NCBI GenBank assembly: GCA_027943245.1
Contig: JANDJZ010001023.1
Span: 1-11,033 of the forward strand
Source: Acanthamoeba sp. SK_2022b
Lineage: Eukaryota > Discosea > Longamoebia > Acanthamoebidae
Direction of reading: 5' to 3'
DNA length: 11,033 nucleotides
Both the position numbers and the translations under genes were made by a program. Under the pieces are notes generated by a model. The model worked only from the letters and a program-made list of their open reading frames with translations, was not told where the DNA came from and searched no databases. Below, piece by piece: positions 6,997-11,033 of this stretch (position 1 is the first letter of the stretch; each line of letters opens with the position of its first letter).

Positions 6997-9900
6997 TCAA
7001 TCGAAATTGATAGGGGCGATCTCGGGGTAGTAGTTCTTCTCCTCCCTGGTCAGCACCAGCTCCGAACCAAACTCCTCGTACTGTTGTGCGCCCACACACA
7101 CGCGGTACCATCAACCATCAACCACCACCACCACCACCACCACCACCACCACCACCACCACCACCACCACCACCACCACCACCACCACCACCACCACCAC
7201 CACCACGGCAAGCGATAAGGACACGACAACACGCGCGCGTACCCAAAGAGGAAGCGGGAACTGCTTGTATCCGGCCACGCCGATCGGCATGGCGGCGAGG
7301 CCCAACAGGCCGATGAAGATCCACATCCCCACGATCGTGCTCAGGCCCACTCTGTCAAGGGGAGGAGGACTTGAGAGGCGCGTCTTCTGTCTGGCAGCTG
7401 CTGTGCTGCCAGGAAGAGGGCGAACGCGCGTACATGACGTCACTGCACAGTTTGTCCTTGGACGCCGCGTAGTCTTTCGACGTCTTGCTGCAGTCGGCAA
7501 GGGCATCCACGTTGCTGAGCAGCTCTTGCGTCTGGTTGCGCACCCGCAGCCACTCCTTGGCCCCCTCCTGGTTACATCGCAACAAAATGAGAGAGAGAGG
7601 AGGAGGAGGAGGATAGAAGTTAGGGGAAGAGGTTGCGAGAGAAAAAGAACGAGCGAGAAGGAGCGCACAGTATCGTTCTTGGCCAGGGCCTCGTAGTAGC
7701 TCGTGTTGGCCTGGGCGTAGAGGTTCCGCCCGTCCACCACCACATCCTCGTAGGGCGTCGAGGAGTTGCAAAACATGTAGTACTGAGGGAGGAGACCGGT
7801 GAGCATGCATGAAGACGACAGACGTTGGGGGAAAGGCGGGCAGAAAGCGGAGGAAACCAACCTTGACAAAGGCAACGGACTCATTGCTCGAGAAGTAGTT
7901 GTAGGTGAAGAAGTCGTCGCCCGTCTCGCACACGTCGGCTACACCCACCGCAGCTGCACGATTTCAATCATTGTGCGCGGATTGGACAGTCAGGCGGTGA
8001 GGGGCTGTGGGTAGTGGCCGGTGTGCGGGGGGGGGGCAGGGACATACTGGCCATGTGCACGCCGCACATGAACCAGGCAAAGGAGAGCAAGAGCCACAGC
8101 ATGAACACCATCCTACACACAAACGGGGCGCCGCCCACCCACCAATAAGCGCTCCCCCTCCATTACACGAACGAAACGCAGCGCGTCGGGGGGGGGGTGA
8201 GTGGCGCGTGGAGGACGGGGGGGGGGCGTACATGAGGGAGGGTGCACCCCAACCGAAGAGGGCGGCGAGCATGCCCAGTACACAGGCCAACACGATGCTG
8301 CCGAAGAGGCACACCACCACGATGTTCCTGCAGGGAAAACGTGTCGATTGGCGCAGAGAGAGCGGTGCGGCGTCAATGCGCATGCCCCAAAGATATCTGC
8401 GCCCACCCTTACGACAGGCAGAAGTGAAGAGAGAGAGAGAGGGGGGGGGGAGAGAGAGGCACCTCACGAGTTCGGCGGTGAGCATGTGGTCCTTGTACTC
8501 GCTGAGGTCCTTCTGCATGGCATGCGCGTTGAACAGGGCATTGAAGGCCGAACTGTAGCTGCCATTGAGATAGCCTGGCGGCCCCCAAAGCATCAACGCC
8601 AAAGAGGAGGCGCGTTAGCTACGTTGTCCCCCCCCCAAACAAGTCAACAAGCACAGATATTGCTTATTATTTTTGTTATTATTATTTTCCTCAATTAATT
8701 AATTTGTTGCTGTTACTATACGTGGCGCAGCAAGACGAACGCACCCGAGAGTTGGTTGATCGAGAAAGTCACACCCTCCGAGTTGTCCACGAGGAAGTCA
8801 GTGCTCTGCTGCACCCTGTCCAGCGCATTTTGTTCGTCATGAGACAACAGGCGGGCAGAACGCAAAAAAACAGAGAAAGAGCTAACGCTGTATGGAGAGA
8901 CAGATAGATTTAAATGCGCATGTGCGAGCGAGGGGGGGAGGAGGAGGCACCGATCGGAGATGTAAGGTCCGCTGAGGGTGACCTCCACGGAACCCCAGAC
9001 GCCCGGCCCGCACGCAAGGCTGGCACGAGTAGCCAGGAGCATGCGGAGCAAGCGACCAGTTACCGGACAAAACAGTGAGGAGCAACGTAGTTGTAGTAGT
9101 AGTAGTAGGTTGTTGTTGTTGTTGTTGTTGTTGTTGTTGGTTGTAGTGGATTGTAGATGGGTGGATGGATGGGTGAATCATGGCGTGGGCCTCGGTGAGT
9201 TCGGAGCATCTTATCTTTGCCGAGAGGGAGGGGGTGGGCGTACATCATCAGGAGGGTGAGGATCACCAACGCCACGCGGAAGAAGGTCCTGTGCCACTTC
9301 TGGTACCTGTACTCGGCATTGGGGTCGGTGCATGCGCAGCGGTAGATGGCGTAGGCCAACCCCACCACGAGCAGCAGGGCGCCCAGGCAGGCGAAGGGCA
9401 CCGCAAACGTCGACACCGACTGGAGTCCTCCCCCCCCCAAAGCCATACACCACGCGCGCACGCCCGTGAGTGGAGAGAGAGAGAGAGAGAAGAGAGGAGC
9501 AGAACGGGCCGCTCACCTGGAGGTACTCGCTCTCGCTCGGATCGAAGCGGTCGCCCACCAGCTGCAGGCGGTAGGAGATGTGCGGGAACTGGTGCAGGAC
9601 CTGATAATAACAGGAGAAATTAATTATTAATAAATAAAAAATTGGCAAGAAATATAAAATTAAAAATAATAAGAAGAAGGGACCAAGAGAAGAGGGAGGG
9701 GGTACGTCGGCAATCCACGAACCGAGGTCACGACTCGTGTCGTCGGAGATGACAGCCGAGGACAGCGACGGTCGAGGCTCCACCGAAAGCGTGGGAGAAC
9801 CTGGGCACACCACACCAAAATGGCACACCAGATGAGAGCAGAGCAGGTGGGAGGGCAGTTCGACCAAGCCCACCCTCCGGAAGAGGTGGAGCTGATGACG

Positions 9901-10011
9901 ATGAATTGGGAGCTGAGCGGGCAACAAACCGGCAGTAACGGCCGTGAGGGCCAACAGGAGAACCACTAGAGCCAATGCTCTTCCCCCACATACCGGCACG
10001 GAACTGCTCAT
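6997..10011 (-). CDS. Tweety-homolog (TTYH family) five-pass membrane protein, 460 aa
   Basis: Fourteen coding exons (minus): 10011-9930, 9800-9706, 9600-9517, 9419-9244, 9019-8951, 8815-8745, 8574-8463, 8327-8232, 8112-8048, 7953-7862, 7782-7669, 7567-7434, 7351-7243, 7080-6997; 1383 nt including stop, phases all close. Residues 1-28 resemble a signal peptide. VLHQFPHISYRLQ...FDPSESEYLQ (60-87) matches the LHQLP...EYQQ entry segment of animal TTYH. TM helices lie at about 91-113, 133-149, 231-256, 263-283 and 398-424. The first loop has one N-glycosylation sequon (NGS, 196). The second loop (284-397) has Cys292, 319, 378 and 393; the last pair brackets a KDYxA motif with 14 residues between, as in TTYH1. 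Animal TTYH proteins are plasma-membrane or endosomal, reported as volume-regulated anion channels or lipid-interacting proteins. Length and topology match (TTYH1 450 aa). Channel activity here is inference only. Confidence 0.9.
7121..7206 (-). repeat. (ACC)n trinucleotide array in last Tweety intron
   Basis: About 28 near-perfect ACC units on plus, (GGT)n in the transcript, inside the intron 7081-7242. A long GGT run can form RNA G-quadruplexes. Frames through it yield poly-Trp, poly-Gly or poly-Pro and are not real proteins. Confidence 0.95.
8428..8450 (-). repeat. (GA)n plus G10 tract in Tweety intron 7
   Basis: GA repeats then ten G on plus; the transcript carries C10 followed by CT repeats near the GTGCCT donor of the intron 8328-8462. 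Confidence 0.85.
9088..9139 (-). repeat. GTA then TTG trinucleotide arrays in Tweety intron 4
   Basis: Six to seven GTA units followed by about ten TTG units on plus (TAC and CAA in the transcript) within the intron 9020-9243. Confidence 0.9.
9472..9492 (-). repeat. (GA)n in Tweety intron 3
   Basis: A GA run on plus, CT in the transcript, about 25 nt into the intron 9420-9516 from its GTGAGC donor. Confidence 0.85.
9801..9929 (-). other. Stop-free, in-frame Tweety intron 1 (129 nt)
   Basis: Donor GCCG|GTTTGT and acceptor GTGCCCAG|GTTC, phase 1 on both sides. Its 129 nt are 43 codons with no stop in frame, so either splicing or retention gives an open protein. Splicing joins the signal peptide (ending TAVTAG) to SPTLSVEPRP. 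Confidence 0.6.
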
Positions 10012-10613
10012 CGCTCCTCCTCACGCCCCAGACAGATTTGGTGTCGTAACTCTCTTTTTGCTCTCTTGTCGTGTATTCACGACTTTTCTTGCTCCTTTTC
10101 CTCTAGCGACCGAACAAGTTTCCTTATCTGACTTTGCCACTGTCCTATTGGTGGTGGCGCCGCGCACTACCGGCTGGGGGGGGGGCTATTTCAGTCTTGT
10201 CGCCTGTTTTGGACATCACCCACTCACACGCCACACTCCCGGGCTTCCGCCCCAACCTCGCCCCTCACGTTTCTGGCCTCCTCCTGCCAGGCCCACCCAT
10301 TGGCATCAGTGGCCGTAGAGGTACACCCCGCCGACACCTACCTCTCCCTGGCACTTTGTCTCGGTCCCTCCGTTTTCCACCCCACCCCCCTTGAATTGGG
10401 ACATGAGGCCAGCACAAACGCAGCTATATCGGACGTTCTCTGGAGTGCGTGAGTGTCTGGTGTGTTTGCAGGCCTAATACATTTCGCACCCTCTTCTCCA
10501 GCCCCGGGGCGACATATCCTACGCGTGTGTGCGTGCGTGCGCGCGTGCCCCCACCCAAACCTGCGCAGAGGTCTCGCCGTGGTTCATCTGCTGCTGCTCT
10601 GCTGCACCGGCGG
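10012..10613. promoter_or_regulatory. Divergent promoter region between Tweety (-) and Frizzled-like gene (+)
   Basis: A 602-bp spacer between divergent start codons; no gene seen. Three ATTGG motifs (10147-10151, 10299-10303, 10395-10399) read as CCAAT toward Tweety. CTATATC at about 10425-10431 is a weak TATA-like site toward the plus-strand gene. A G9 run lies near 10178-10186 and GT/GC-rich simple sequence near 10525-10548. Confidence 0.5.
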
Positions 10614-11033
10614 ATGTGTGCCACACGGGCGGTGGTCCTCCTCTTGTGCTTCCTTGCACTGCCTTCCTTCCTCCCTTCCTCTCCCTCTTCTTCCTCGCTC
10701 CATGGCGCATCCTACGCCTCCTCCCCTATGCCGGCTACCTCTGCATCGGCGCCCGCAGCGCCGCGATCGGGCGGGACTACGACGACGACAACGACGACGA
10801 TGATGGTGGGCGCCAACGCGCAGGCGTGCGTGCCCTTTCATGGATCGCCGGGCACGGCCCACAAGTGCGACAGCTTCCTGCGGGGCAGCAACGTATTCAT
10901 CAACGCTGGCCAGTCCTACGACGCGGTGGACGCCCAGGTCGGCCAGCTCACTCGCATCTTTGGGGCCTTCGTGCCGCCCTCCTGCCGCACGGCGAGCCTC
11001 CGGCTGCTCTGCCTCTCCTTCTTCCTCCCGTGC
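10614..11033 (+). CDS. N-terminal part of a Frizzled-type cysteine-rich-domain protein (runs off right edge)
   Basis: Open from ATG 10614 to the window end (140 codons, no intron seen). Residues 4-20 (TRAVVLLLCFLALPSF) are a signal peptide. A Ser/Ala/Pro/Thr-rich stretch follows, including eight Thr in a row (55-62) from an ACG-rich microsatellite (10776-10799), probably a glycosylated linker. Then comes a cysteine module: Cys72, Cys85, Cys124, Cys133, Cys140. The ending CRTASLRLLC-SFFLP-C has the C-x8-C-x6-C spacing and 'RxLCxxFxxPC' pattern of Frizzled cysteine-rich domains; Cys85-Cys124 spacing (38) also fits. Frizzled CRDs bind Wnt or lipids in animals, and amoebozoans carry Frizzled-like receptors and other CRD proteins. 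Whether seven transmembrane helices or another domain follows cannot be seen here. The ATG is chosen because the signal peptide begins there. Confidence 0.75.
   Translation, partial: MCATRAVVLLLCFLALPSFLPSSPSSSSLHGASYASSPMPATSASAPAAPRSGGTTTTTTTTMMVGANAQACVPFHGSPGTAHKCDSFLRGSNVFINAGQSYDAVDAQVGQLTRIFGAFVPPSCRTASLRLLCLSFFLPC

Noticed and set aside
7121..7206. Regular repeat resembling a CRISPR-like array
   Set aside because: A continuous trinucleotide repeat with no spacers, inside a eukaryotic intron.
7086..7316. Open frames with poly-Pro, poly-Trp or poly-Gly runs
   Set aside because: They are read-throughs of the intronic ACC/GGT microsatellite, not proteins.

Overview
The window looks like nuclear DNA of a free-living amoeba. 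An Acanthamoeba-like amoebozoan is my best guess, inferred from GC-rich coding exons, many short GT-AG introns (about 70-200 nt), compact spacing, eukaryotic initiator tRNA genes and the protein families present. I see no bacterial-style operon, Shine-Dalgarno site or viral hallmark. I assembled exon models by hand by requiring reading phase, GT/AG borders and protein-family continuity to agree. The five models on recognised families stay in frame throughout.

Layout, left to right. (1) Positions 1-1331, minus: a serine hydrolase of the FSH/OVCA2 family, eight coding exons visible, 3' end beyond the window. (2) 1458-3290, minus: an F-box plus ankyrin-repeat protein with a basic, NLS-like C-terminus; one of its six introns appears to be GC-AG. 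(3) 3428-3499 (+) and 4610-4681 (-): two identical initiator tRNA-Met genes within an inverted duplication of about 140 bp. Between them, on the minus strand, lies a tentative gene for a one-pass membrane protein with a Cys/Trp-rich tail. (4) 5107-6333, minus: a complete six-exon VAMP7-type longin R-SNARE. (5) 6997-10011, minus: a complete 14-exon Tweety-homolog membrane protein of 460 aa. (6) From 10614 to the right edge, plus: the start of a secreted or membrane protein whose cysteine spacing matches a Frizzled-type cysteine-rich domain.

The genes do not form one pathway. VAMP7 (vesicle fusion), Tweety (plasma-membrane or secretory-pathway protein) and the Frizzled-like protein all belong to the endomembrane or cell-surface system. 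The F-box/ankyrin protein would act in ubiquitin ligation, and the tRNAs in translation initiation. Many microsatellites (CA, CT, GGT, AAT) occur, nearly all in introns or UTRs, and the intronic ones show a strand preference relative to transcription. The most interesting items are a clear Tweety homolog outside animals, the Frizzled-like domain, the probable GC-AG intron, the inverted initiator-tRNA pair with the unknown gene between, and a stop-free, in-frame Tweety intron that could give two isoforms.
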